In this document: piece after piece, positions 55,222 to 63,596 of the stretch
Numbering within the stretch: position 1 is the stretch's first letter
Layout of the letters: each line of letters opens with the position of its first letter
From: Geothrix edaphica
GTDB taxonomy: Bacteria; Acidobacteriota; Holophagae; Holophagales; Holophagaceae
Direction of reading: 5' to 3'
Assembly (NCBI RefSeq): GCF_030268045.1
Contig: NZ_BSDC01000003.1
Coordinates: forward strand, 124,001-188,000
DNA length: 64,000 bases
The notes under the pieces: model-generated
What the model was told of the DNA's origin: nothing
What the model saw: only the letters and a program-made list of their open reading frames with translations
Database searches by the model: none
Program-made: the position numbers and the translations under genes

Positions 55222-55482
55222 GGGCAGGATTTGGACCTGCGAGTGGGATCGCGGAGGCCCTCCGGGGGAGGGCCGGGAGCGAGACCGGGGACCGCGCAGC
55301 GGGACCAGTTCAAATCGTGACCGCATGGGTCGGCGCGGGAATGGGGAGGATGGGAGGGATTTGGACCTGCGAGTGGCCGGCGCCCGATGAGCGTCCTGCG
55401 AAGACAGCCCGGGGGGCTGTCTTCGCAGCGGATACAAGCGCGAATCGCTGGTGGCAACGGTCCAAATCCTGCCCCGCTACCA
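55222..55482. repeat. Patch of tRNA T-arm-derived repeats in both orientations
   Basis: Four T-arm-like copies follow the tRNA: inverted at 55222-55242, direct-like at 55305-55324, inverted at 55354-55376, and direct at 55459-55482. The two inverted copies share an identical 20-mer, GGATTTGGACCTGCGAGTGG (55227-55246 and 55357-55376). The last copy, GGTCCAAATCCTGCCCCGCT then ACCA, matches the tRNA 3' end (55142-55166) with one mismatch and one deleted C. A 13-bp hairpin (55397-55427) lies between. No gene is seen in the 352-bp spacer 55167-55518. Confidence 0.75.
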
Positions 55483-55486
55483 ACCG

Positions 55487-55515
55487 AATAGGGCCGACTA
55501 CATGTCGGCCCTATT
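55487..55515. terminator. Hairpin between tRNA region and transglycosylase gene
   Basis: AATAGGGCCGAC / GTCGGCCCTATT (12 bp perfect) with TACAT loop, just past the transglycosylase stop at 55519. It can serve either strand. Confidence 0.75.
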
Positions 55516-55518
55516 GAA

Positions 55519-57549
55519 TTAGTTTCGGCGACCCTTATCAGCCAGCCTTACCGGAACCACAGGTTTAAAACGCAGGTCAGGTTGGGCCCGATTAGAACCC
55601 GGGCTTGTGGTGAATATGAGTGTCTCCGCCTCCGCGGCACGCAGCCCTTCGTCGTCGAGCACTCCGGTGGCGTGGAGCTTCGCGAGCAGGTCGCCCACCC
55701 GCGCTTCCCAGGCGGGCGTGAGTGCACCTCGCCTGCGGTACATTTCATACCGCACTGGGTTCGGGATCACGGTGGCGAGCAGGGCGGCCTCCTTGGTGCT
55801 CAGGGTGCGCGCGTCCTTGCCGAACCAGTGCTGGGCGGCCTCGCCGATCCCGTTCACACCGTCGCCCCACTCCGCCAGGTTGAGATAGACCTCGAGGATC
55901 CTGCGCTTCCCCACCGCCACCTCGAGCGCGACGGTCGCGAGCGCCTCGCGAACCTTGCGCGAGAGCGTGCGGTCGCGTGACAGGAAGAGGTTCTTCGCGA
56001 GCTGCTGGGTGAGGGTGGAAGCGCCGCGCAGTCGGCCTCCATTGGACAGGGCCTCCTGGACCTCAGACAGGTCGAAGCCCTTGTGCCCGTAGAAGCCGGC
56101 ATCCTCGCTTTCGAGCACCGCGCGCACGAGGTGGTTCGGAAGCTCGCCCAGCGGCACAAACGCCGGGTTCTCCGGGCCGATAGTCACCCGCCGCGTACCG
56201 CCACGCGTGAGGTGTGCCTCGTAGACGAAGGGGCGCGCCAGATCAGGTCCGTTGTTGGCCGGTGCTGGCTTGAGGTGGCTCGGGTCCACCTCTCCCTCGA
56301 GCCGCCATTCGGCCGGCTGGCCAAGCGGACCGGCAACTGTGAGTGCGCCGGCGAGGATGCCCGTGAGCCCCGGGGCTCCGCGCGGGGGCGCGAGCGTCGG
56401 GGGGAGTGCTGCGGTGAGGACCGTCCAGTCCACTGCGGTCGCGCGAAGGGCGAGCTCGAAGTGAGGCTCGGGGCGCGCCGCGACGGAGAGCGCGACCTTC
56501 AGCGCGGCCCGGCCCGCGTCGTCCAGGGCCGCCGTTGCCTCCACCAGGGCCACGGTCCGGGCCCCAGCATCCCAGCGCACGAGGCCCGCGACCTTCAGCG
56601 AGAGCGAGCCCACCGGCTCGGGAGCGAGCCGCTCGGCGAACACCGCGAGGTTGCGCGTGACGAACGTGAGCTGGCCCTCGCCCTGGGAGAGCGTCTCAAG
56701 GTGCGGCGCCTCGAATGAGAGATCGACGGTGCCGGCTCGGATCTCGAGGGGAAGAGTCGCACGCAGGCTTTCCGGGAGCGCCTCGGCGCCCAGCCCGTGG
56801 AGCCGGATCTGCAGTGCGCCAGGGCCACCACCCCAGGTGGCCTCGATCGCACCCTCCGCGCGCCCTGGCCCCACGGTCGCGATCGAGGCATGGGTGCGCT
56901 CCCCCAGACGATCGAGGTGAATGCGTCCGCCCAGCGGACCGAATACGAGGGGGGGGACAACGCGCGGTTGCCGGGACGACGAGCCCTCGAAGCGCACCTC
57001 CAGCCCGGAGAAGGCGACCACCGGCGGGGCAGGCACGTTGCGTCCCGGCCCCGGTCTGGTCATGTGCAGCTTGTCTGGGCGGAGGGTGCGCGCAAGGTCC
57101 GCGAAACGCTCCCCCTGCCGACCCGCATGGACGTGCACGCCTTGCAGGGTGACCGCCCCGGCCTCCAGGTGACCGCGGACCAGGCGCCACAGACGCGGTT
57201 GAACGGCGATCCGGTCGACCACGAGAAGGGGAGGCCGATCACCGGGTGGGTCGAGCACGACCGGTCCCATCACGAGTCGGAACGCGGCATCGACGGTTAC
57301 CGTTCCCTCCAGGCGAGCGCCTGGGAGCCGGGCGGCGAGCTCGGCGACGGTGCGTTCGCGGAGAGCGCGCCGAACCGGTGCCGAGCGGAGCAGCGTCAGG
57401 ACGCCAAGATACAGGAAGGCTCCCAGAGCGAGCCCCGCGCCGAGGGCGATCCACCGTCTCTGGGCGCGGGGCCGGGCGCTCGCCGGTTGCAGCGGCCTCT
57501 GAGGTTCAGGCTGAGGCCGGGGCGACTGGAAAGGAGGGGCTTGAGACAC
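55519..57549 (-). CDS. Monofunctional peptidoglycan transglycosylase-like protein with AsmA-like N-terminal region
   Basis: About 676 aa from the GTG at 57549 (an in-frame TTG at 57645 is a weaker alternative; neither has a clear ribosome site). A membrane helix (RRWIALGAGLALGAFLYLGV) opens it. Residues about 60-440 form a long beta-rich part with AsmA/DUF748-like appearance. The C-terminal GT51 domain has ESEDAGFYGHKGFD (catalytic Glu), RGASTLTQQLAKNLFLSRDRT and VYLNLAEWGDGVNGIGEA. It polymerises glycan from lipid II; no transpeptidase domain is present. Confidence 0.85.
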   Translation of the reverse strand: MSQAPPFQSPRPQPEPQRPLQPASARPRAQRRWIALGAGLALGAFLYLGVLTLLRSAPVRRALRERTVAELAARLPGARLEGTVTVDAAFRLVMGPVVLDPPGDRPPLLVVDRIAVQPRLWRLVRGHLEAGAVTLQGVHVHAGRQGERFADLARTLRPDKLHMTRPGPGRNVPAPPVVAFSGLEVRFEGSSSRQPRVVPPLVFGPLGGRIHLDRLGERTHASIATVGPGRAEGAIEATWGGGPGALQIRLHGLGAEALPESLRATLPLEIRAGTVDLSFEAPHLETLSQGEGQLTFVTRNLAVFAERLAPEPVGSLSLKVAGLVRWDAGARTVALVEATAALDDAGRAALKVALSVAARPEPHFELALRATAVDWTVLTAALPPTLAPPRGAPGLTGILAGALTVAGPLGQPAEWRLEGEVDPSHLKPAPANNGPDLARPFVYEAHLTRGGTRRVTIGPENPAFVPLGELPNHLVRAVLESEDAGFYGHKGFDLSEVQEALSNGGRLRGASTLTQQLAKNLFLSRDRTLSRKVREALATVALEVAVGKRRILEVYLNLAEWGDGVNGIGEAAQHWFGKDARTLSTKEAALLATVIPNPVRYEMYRRRGALTPAWEARVGDLLAKLHATGVLDDEGLRAAEAETLIFTTSPGSNRAQPDLRFKPVVPVRLADKGRRN

Positions 57550-57896
57550 GGGGTTTCTGCGGGTGAGAGACCAGGAAAGTTGACAGGCCGGGGCGCGGGA
57601 GGGTCTCTTGTGATGATGGCGCCGAAGACTAGGATGCCCCTCCAAGGCCCGATTTCCACATATTCTCCGGCCCCCTTTTCAGGTGACATCAGCCGCACGG
57701 AGCATGCCCCAGCGGCGCGGTGTCGGCCACAACCTCAGTGGTTGTCACCAATCTGTGAACCGGACGGCTCCCTGACGGGTGGGGTGGGGAGGACACGACT
57801 TGATGTCGCGCCCGGATAGGGCCAGGGACCACTCAGCGGGAGGCAGAGCAGGCCCCGTGTTGGCGCTGGCCCGGCCCGATGGGGGAGAATGCCCTC

Positions 57897-57992
57897 ATGC
57901 GCTACGCCGAACCCCTCTTCCGCCCACCCAGCGAGGCGGAGTCCTTCATCCTCCAGGCCACCCTCGGGTGCTCGTGGAATGCCTGCACCTAG
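57897..57992 (+). pseudogene. Truncated 5' end of a radical SAM gene
   Basis: 31 codons: MRYAEPLFRPPSEAESFILQ, then ATLGCSWNACT-stop. This is the N-terminus of a radical SAM family (MRYxxxxxRPPSEAxSxxLQATLGCSxNxCTFC) and stops exactly before the third Cys of the cluster motif. The sequence then becomes AT-rich and unrelated. A GGGGGAG site precedes the ATG, so the start region is intact. Confidence 0.75.
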
Positions 57993-58140
57993 TGGGCATA
58001 TGTTTACCGAACCGGCGTGTTGTGTGTGTGAGTGGCTGTTTTCAATAGAGTTATGAATGTAATAATTGACACATATGCAATCTTTTACTAGTTTCTCCCC
58101 ACTTCAGAGCCATGAAACTTTACATTTCCTGGTTCTAGCT
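57990..58140. other. AT-rich insert at the truncation point
   Basis: About 150 bp of clearly AT-richer sequence than both flanks. It carries a consensus -35 TTGACA (58064-58069) 17 bp before TAGTTT, and a tiny ORF (MKLYISWF). No transposase, terminal repeats or target duplication are visible. From 58141 the sequence is GC-rich again but without a gene until 58288; 57646-57896 likewise shows no gene. Confidence 0.6.
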
Positions 58141-58287
58141 TGACCAGAGTGGCCGTTACGATCCTCGGGCAACCCTGTGCCTTTGAGCGATGGCCGCCAT
58201 CGACGCCGCGCTCGGGGGCCGAACCCCGCTGCGGCCCGAGTGGGCGCGGGGGCTCTGAACCCCGCTCGCGCCTCCGGGGTGGCTCTT

Positions 58288-58431
58288 TCAGCGCCGCTTG
58301 GCCGCCGGGCAGCCCCCGGAGCTGCAGTGGGAGCAGGCGCTCCCCGCCTTCAGGTCCTGGTAGGCGCAGCGCAGGAAGTAGAAGGCCGACCAGCTGACGG
58401 CGGAGGCGACGAGGAGGACCTGGAGGTTCAT
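58288..58431 (-). CDS. FeoB-associated Cys-rich membrane protein
   Basis: 47 aa: one membrane-spanning N-terminal helix (MNLQVLLVASAVSWSAFYFL) then a tail with CSHCSSGGCP, the layout of the FeoB_associated family. It starts 7 nt after the feoB stop, on the same strand, with GAGG in front of the ATG. Family members accompany FeoB, presumably aiding ferrous iron handling. Confidence 0.85.
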   Translation of the reverse strand: MNLQVLLVASAVSWSAFYFLRCAYQDLKAGSACSHCSSGGCPAAKRR

Positions 58432-58438
58432 GGCCACC

Positions 58439-60610
58439 TCACGCGAAGCCGAGGGCGCGACCGGCCGCCACGGTGACCCAGGCCAGGCCCCAGCCCAGGA
58501 CCAGCCCGTAGAGGATGGTGAAGCCCGCCCAGCCCCAGCTGCCCGCCTCGCGGCGGATCATGGCGATGGTGCCCAGGCAGGGCGTGTAGATGAGGGTGAA
58601 GACCATGAAGGCCAGGGCCGTGAGGGGGCTCAGGCCCGAACCGTCCCGCAGGGCCACCTGGAGCGGGCTGAGCCGCTCGCCCTCCTTGGGTTCATCGCTG
58701 GCCTGATGGATGACCGCCATGGTGGAGACGACGATCTCCTTGGCCACGAAACCGGCGGTGAGGGCGATGACATCCTTCCAGGCCTCGGCGCGCTTGTGGT
58801 CCGGATCCAGGATGGGCCGGAGCACGGGCTCGACCTTCTGCCCGAGGCGGGCCGCCAGGCTCGTGTTCACGATGCGGCTCTCGTGGGCCAGCTGGAGGGC
58901 CTTCAGGCGGTCCTCCGTCTCCGCCGCGGGCAGCTTCAGGGCCTGCACAGCCTGGCGCTGGTCCTGGTACTGGGCCGTCCATTCGCGGTTGGCGATGCCG
59001 GGATAGCGCGAGAGGAACCAGATCAGCGTGGCGCCCGCAAAGATGGTCGTGCCGGCGCGGGTGAGGAAGACCGAGCCCTTCTCCCACATGTGGATGGCCG
59101 TGGCCTTCAGGACCGGCAGCCGATAGGGCGGCAGCTCCATCACGAAGGGCGAGCTGGGCCCGCTGAACAGGGCGCTGCGCAGCATGCGGCCCATGAGCAC
59201 CGCCAGGCCCAGGCCCAGGAAGTGCATGCCGATGATGACCAGGGCCGCCTTGAACGGCGTGAAGAAGGTCCCGGCGATGACGATGAAGACCTGGAGGCGC
59301 GCCGAGCAGCTCACGAGGGGCGTCACCAGGATCGTGATGAGGCGGTCCTGCCGGCTCTCGATGGTGCGGGCGGCCTGGATGGCCGGCACGTTGCAGCCGC
59401 TGCCCATGATGAGGGGGATGAAGCTCTTCCCGTGGAGGCCCATGACATGCATGAGCCGGTCCATGATGAAGGCCGCCCGGGCCATGTAGCCCGTGTCCTC
59501 CAGGAAGGCGATGCAGCCCATGAGGATCATGATCACGGGCACGAAGACGATCACGGCGCTCACGCCGGGGATCACCCCATCCACCAGCAGGCTGGTCAGC
59601 TCGCCCGCCGGCAGGCGGGCCTCGGCAAAGCCCGACAGGGCCTTGAAGCCCTCCGCGATCCAGTCCTGGGGGATCTTCCCGAGGACGAAGGACAGCGAAT
59701 AGACCAGGGCCAGGATGCCCAGGAAGATGGGGATGCCGAGCCACCGGTGGGTGAGAACCGCGTCCAGGCGGGAGGTCGGCGTCTGCCCCTCGTCCGGGGC
59801 CGTGGCCACTTCCTTCACCAGCCCGTGGGCGAAGCCGTAGCGGCGCTCGGCGATGAGGGTCGCGCCATCGGCGCCCAGGTGGGGTTCCAGGAAGGCGAAG
59901 CTCTTCGCCAACTGCTGCCCGATGGCCTCGCTGGCGTGGCTCTCCGCCACCCGGCGCTTGGCGTCGGCGTTGTTCTCCAGCAGCTGGAGGGCCAGCCAGC
60001 GGGGGGGCATGGAGGCCTCGAGCCGCTCGTCCCGGCAGATCTCCGTTTCGAGCTTGGCCAGCTCGCCCTCGATGTCGTGGCCGTAGTCCACGGTGATGCG
60101 CCGGCAGCGGTTGGATTCGCCGCGGGCCATGGCCGCCAGGAGGGTCTTGAGCTCGGGAATGCCCTGCTCGCGGTTGCCCACGGTGGGGATCACCGGGCCG
60201 CCCAGCAGGGTCTCCAGCGCCGCCACGTCGATGTGGACGCCGCGGTTCCCGGCGTCATCCACCATGTTGAGGACGAAGGCGACGGGCTTGCCCAGCTCCA
60301 GCAGCTGGGTGCTGAGGTAGAGGTTGCGCTCCAGGTTCGAGGCGTCGAGGACGTTCAGGACCAGGTCCACGTCGGGCGAGGCCAGGAACCGGGAAGCGAC
60401 ACGCTCATCCTCGCTGCGGGCCGCCAGCGAGTAGGTGCCGGGGAGGTCCACCACCTCCAGGACCGAGCCGTCCTGCTCGAAGGTCCCACTGCGCCGCTCC
60501 ACCGTGACGCCGGGCCAGTTGCCCACATGGTGGCGGGCCCCGGTGAGGGCGTTGAACAGCGTGGTCTTACCGCAGTTGGGATTGCCTGCCAGGGCGATGG
60601 TGAGGGACAT
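58439..60610 (-). CDS. feoB: Ferrous iron transport protein B
   Basis: 723 aa. The N-terminal G domain has GNPNCGKTTLFNALTG (P-loop), NWPGVTVERR (G2), DLPGTYSL (G3) and NMVD (G4). Membrane helices with two Gate motifs follow (about 290-720; GCNVPAIQAARTI and VSCSARLQVFIVIAG). It takes up Fe(II) across the inner membrane. The ATG shares a base with the feoA stop (TGATG). Confidence 0.97.
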   Translation of the reverse strand: MSLTIALAGNPNCGKTTLFNALTGARHHVGNWPGVTVERRSGTFEQDGSVLEVVDLPGTYSLAARSEDERVASRFLASPDVDLVLNVLDASNLERNLYLSTQLLELGKPVAFVLNMVDDAGNRGVHIDVAALETLLGGPVIPTVGNREQGIPELKTLLAAMARGESNRCRRITVDYGHDIEGELAKLETEICRDERLEASMPPRWLALQLLENNADAKRRVAESHASEAIGQQLAKSFAFLEPHLGADGATLIAERRYGFAHGLVKEVATAPDEGQTPTSRLDAVLTHRWLGIPIFLGILALVYSLSFVLGKIPQDWIAEGFKALSGFAEARLPAGELTSLLVDGVIPGVSAVIVFVPVIMILMGCIAFLEDTGYMARAAFIMDRLMHVMGLHGKSFIPLIMGSGCNVPAIQAARTIESRQDRLITILVTPLVSCSARLQVFIVIAGTFFTPFKAALVIIGMHFLGLGLAVLMGRMLRSALFSGPSSPFVMELPPYRLPVLKATAIHMWEKGSVFLTRAGTTIFAGATLIWFLSRYPGIANREWTAQYQDQRQAVQALKLPAAETEDRLKALQLAHESRIVNTSLAARLGQKVEPVLRPILDPDHKRAEAWKDVIALTAGFVAKEIVVSTMAVIHQASDEPKEGERLSPLQVALRDGSGLSPLTALAFMVFTLIYTPCLGTIAMIRREAGSWGWAGFTILYGLVLGWGLAWVTVAAGRALGFA

Positions 60611-60855
60611 CAGGCCACCCGGTGGACGAGGATGCAGGCGCTCTCGTCCCGCCGCAGCGACAGGTGGTAGCCCTTGATCACGAGTTCCATGGGATCGCCC
60701 AGGGGCGCCAACTTCTCGACCCGCAGACGCACCCCGCGGATGAAGCCCATCTCCAGCAGGCGCTGCCGGATGGGACCCTGGGCCTGGACCTGGACCACCT
60801 CTCCCTGGTCCCCCGGCTGGAGGTCGCTCAGGGGGATTGATAGATTTTGAGTCAT
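60610..60855 (-). CDS. feoA: Ferrous iron transport protein A
   Basis: 81 aa from the ATG at 60855 with GGAG 8 nt upstream; an in-frame start at 60909 would overlap the promoter region. SH3-like fold: SLSDLQPGDQGEVV-type opening (PLSDLQPGDQGEVVQVQ), LLEMGFIRGVRLRV, DPMELVIKGYHLSLRRDES. It acts with FeoB. A TTGTAG/TAGACT pair (60897-60902 / 60875-60880) may be its promoter. No clear Fur box is visible. Confidence 0.95.
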   Translation of the reverse strand: MTQNLSIPLSDLQPGDQGEVVQVQAQGPIRQRLLEMGFIRGVRLRVEKLAPLGDPMELVIKGYHLSLRRDESACILVHRVA

Positions 60856-60944
60856 AATCTCAACTCCGTGATCCAGTCTAGCCCAACCCCAGGGTGCTAC
60901 AAGGTCCAAGTCAAAGGATGTGATCTCCGTCTAAACTGGACCAA

Positions 60945-61514
60945 ATGAACGCCACCAGCCCCCTGACCCTGCCCAACGCGCTGACCCTGCTGCGGATCCT
61001 GGCGATTCCCTTTTTCGCCATCGCGGTCTGGTACGGGCACCACTGGCAGGCCTTCATCCTGTTCGCCGCGGCGGGGATCACCGACCTGCTGGACGGACTC
61101 ATCGCCCGGGCCTTCAACCAGGGTTCGGACTTGGGCGCCGTCCTGGATCCTGCGGCGGACAAGTTGCTGATGACCACGGCCTTCATCCTCCTGGCCTGGC
61201 GCACCCAGGGCATGACCGCCCCCATCCCCGTCTGGGTGGCCATTCTGGCCATCTCGCGGGATCTGCTGATCTCCTTCTATGCCTTCGCTTCCGTGGACCG
61301 CCTCAGCGACAACAAGTTCCACCCGAGCTTCCTGGGCAAGCTGAGCACCGCCGCGCAGCTGGTCGTCGTCGCTCTGTGCCTGATGTTCAACGCCCTCGGG
61401 TACCGGTCCTGGATGGACCCGTTCCTGCCGGAGATGTTCTGGGTGGTGGGCGCGCTGGTGCTGGCCTCGGGCATCCACTACTTCGTGCGGGCCACCCGGG
61501 CGACCGTGGCCTGA
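60945..61514 (+). CDS. pgsA: CDP-diacylglycerol-glycerol-3-phosphate 3-phosphatidyltransferase
   Basis: 189 aa with about six membrane helices. The CDP-alcohol phosphatidyltransferase motif is complete: TDLLDGLIARAFNQGSDLGA then VLDPAADK (D-x2-D-G-x2-A-R-x8-G-x3-D-x3-D). It makes phosphatidylglycerophosphate. A TAAACT -10-like box ends 7 nt before the ATG. The next gene overlaps its stop by one base. Confidence 0.93.
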   Translation: MNATSPLTLPNALTLLRILAIPFFAIAVWYGHHWQAFILFAAAGITDLLDGLIARAFNQGSDLGAVLDPAADKLLMTTAFILLAWRTQGMTAPIPVWVAILAISRDLLISFYAFASVDRLSDNKFHPSFLGKLSTAAQLVVVALCLMFNALGYRSWMDPFLPEMFWVVGALVLASGIHYFVRATRATVA

Positions 61515-62548
61515 TGGAGGGCCGGGGCCGGATCCCCCTGCGCTTCGCCCTGGCCGCGGCGACGGCCCTGCTGGCCCTCTGGCTGCTGCGGCGGGCCCTG
61601 GCCCCCTTCTTCCTGGCCATGGTCCTGGCCTACCTGCTGGGTCCCCTCGTGGACGGCCTGGAACGGCGCCTGGGCCGACCCTGGAGCGTGGTGGCGGTGC
61701 TGAGCGCCTTCGTGGCCTCGGCCGTGGGCCTCCTGATGGTCCTGGTGCCCTGGCTGGTGGATCAGGGCGAGCGTCTGGCGGCCTCCCTGCCCCGCTGGAG
61801 GCAGGCCCTCGAGGCGAAGCTCTTGCCCTGGTTCCAGGCCCACCCGGCCTGGCAGGTCCGCCTGGACCGCGGCCTGGAGGGCCTGGACCCGGGCCTGCTG
61901 CTGCGCGGCCTGCGCGCCACCGGCGGCGGGCTGCTGGGCTGCTTCCTGGACCTGCTCGCCCTCATCCTCGTGCCCCTGATCCTCTACTACCTGCTGCTGG
62001 AGGGCCCCCGGCTCGTCGCCACCCTCCGGGGCCTGGCGCCCCCGCGCCACCGGGAGCGCCTGGACCGCATGGCCGGGGCCATCCACCAGCGTCTGGGCGG
62101 CTACATCCGCGGCCAGGCCGCCGTGGCCGCCGCCATGGCGCTGCTCCAGGGTCTCGCCCTGACGATCCTCGGGGTGCCCTACGCATGGCTGGTGGGTCTG
62201 GTGGCCGGTGTGTCGAATGCCGTGCCCTATTCCCCCTACCTGACCGCCCTGCCGCCGGCCCTGGTGCTGGCCTACCTGGACGGCGGACGCACCGCGCACC
62301 TCGTGACCATCGCCGTGGTGTTCCTCGCCGTGCAGAAGGCCGAGGCCTTCTATTTCACGCCGGTCTGGGTGGGCCGCGCCAGCCGCCTGCATCCCCTGGA
62401 GGTGCTGCTGGCCCTCACGGCGTTCGGCTTCTGGTTCGGGGTGCTGGGGCTCGTCTTCGCCGTGCCCCTGGCCGTGGTCCTGAAGGTGGTGGCCGAGGAG
62501 CTGCTGGCGGACTACCGGGCCCATCCCTGGTTCGGCGAGGAAGCCTGA
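61514..62548 (+). CDS. AI-2E family transporter-like membrane protein
   Basis: 344 aa from the ATG at 61514 sharing a base with the pgsA stop. About eight membrane helices. RRALAPFFLAMVLAYLLGPLVDGLE at the N-terminus, the amphipathic middle, and the C-terminal ALTAFGFWFGVLGLVFAVPLAVVLKVV are typical of the PerM/TqsA (AI-2E) family. Substrates vary across the family (Na+/H+, small molecules, autoinducer efflux), and none can be chosen here. Confidence 0.9.
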   Translation: MEGRGRIPLRFALAAATALLALWLLRRALAPFFLAMVLAYLLGPLVDGLERRLGRPWSVVAVLSAFVASAVGLLMVLVPWLVDQGERLAASLPRWRQALEAKLLPWFQAHPAWQVRLDRGLEGLDPGLLLRGLRATGGGLLGCFLDLLALILVPLILYYLLLEGPRLVATLRGLAPPRHRERLDRMAGAIHQRLGGYIRGQAAVAAAMALLQGLALTILGVPYAWLVGLVAGVSNAVPYSPYLTALPPALVLAYLDGGRTAHLVTIAVVFLAVQKAEAFYFTPVWVGRASRLHPLEVLLALTAFGFWFGVLGLVFAVPLAVVLKVVAEELLADYRAHPWFGEEA

Positions 62549-62590
62549 TAGACTGGTGCTTCCGCGTCGGGAGACGCCGAAGGAGACGCC

Positions 62591-63589
62591 ATGAGAAAGC
62601 CCGCCCCGAAGGGGCCGCGCACCGCGCCCGCCACCCGCAAGCCCGCCACCGGCCGCCCGGCGACCGGAGCGCCCCGGCCCTCGGCTTCAGCCCGTCCGGC
62701 CGCAGGCCCGGCCCGGCCAGCCACGGCCTCCCGCCCGTCCTCGGGTGCCGGCGCCCGGTCCACGTTCGGCGCCCCCACCCGGCGGCCGGCCATCGACAAG
62801 ACCCGGCCCGCGGCCAAGCTGGCCCCGCGCAAGCCAGCCGCGCCCCGCCCCGGTGGCGCCCCGCCCCGGCCTCCCCAGGCCGGCCAGGAGCGCCTCCAGA
62901 AGATCCTCGCCGCCGCGGGCATCGACAGCCGCCGGGCCTGCGAGCAGATCATCCTGGACGGCCGCGTGCAGGTGAACGGGAAGACCGTCAGCGAGCTGGG
63001 CACCCGCGCGGATCCGCGCCGGGACGAAATCACCGTGGACCTGATCCCCATCCACCGGGAGGCGCCGGTCTACATCCTCATGAACAAGCCCAAGGGCTAC
63101 GTCACCACGGTGAAGGATGACCAGGGCCGGCCCACCGTCATGGCCCTGCTCAAGGGCGTGCCCGGCCGCCTCTACCCGGTGGGCCGCCTCGACTTCAACT
63201 CCGAGGGCCTGCTGCTCATGACCAACGACGGCGCCCTGGCCCAGGTGCTCATGGGCCCCGAGCACGAGATCCCGAAGGTCTACCTGGTGAAGGTGCACCG
63301 CAACCTCCGGCCCGAGCTGATGAAGGAGCTGCAGGAGGGCTTCCTCCTCAGCGGACGGCGCCTCAAGCCCTGCCACATCGAGGTCGCCGAGAAGGGCGAC
63401 AACCCCTGGCTGAAGGTGACGCTCACGGAGGGCAAGAACCAGCAGATCCGACGCATGTTCGCGGCCGTGGGGCACCCGGTCAGCAAGCTGCGCCGTGTGC
63501 AGTTCGGCCCCCTGTCGGACCCCATGCTGAAGCCCGGGGCCTGGCGGTTCCTGCACCCCCAGGAGATCGCGGCGATCAAGAGTCTGTAG
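62591..63589 (+). CDS. RluB-type 23S rRNA pseudouridine synthase
   Basis: 332 aa. The first 95 are low-complexity Ala/Pro/Arg (basic), probably a disordered RNA-binding extension. An S4 domain follows (about 98-140; ERLQKILAAAGIDSRRACEQ). The catalytic domain has GRLDFNSEGLLLMTNDG with the catalytic Asp, and NQQIRRMFAAVGHPVSKLRR. It isomerises a uridine in large-subunit rRNA. TAGACT at 62549-62554 may be its -10. Confidence 0.93.
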   Translation: MRKPAPKGPRTAPATRKPATGRPATGAPRPSASARPAAGPARPATASRPSSGAGARSTFGAPTRRPAIDKTRPAAKLAPRKPAAPRPGGAPPRPPQAGQERLQKILAAAGIDSRRACEQIILDGRVQVNGKTVSELGTRADPRRDEITVDLIPIHREAPVYILMNKPKGYVTTVKDDQGRPTVMALLKGVPGRLYPVGRLDFNSEGLLLMTNDGALAQVLMGPEHEIPKVYLVKVHRNLRPELMKELQEGFLLSGRRLKPCHIEVAEKGDNPWLKVTLTEGKNQQIRRMFAAVGHPVSKLRRVQFGPLSDPMLKPGAWRFLHPQEIAAIKSL

Positions 63590-63596
63590 GTCTCCG

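Noticed and set aside
57779-58048. 89-codon open frame over the radical SAM remnant
   Set aside because: It is in another frame and crosses the insertion junction; the conserved radical SAM N-terminus is in the frame starting at 57897.
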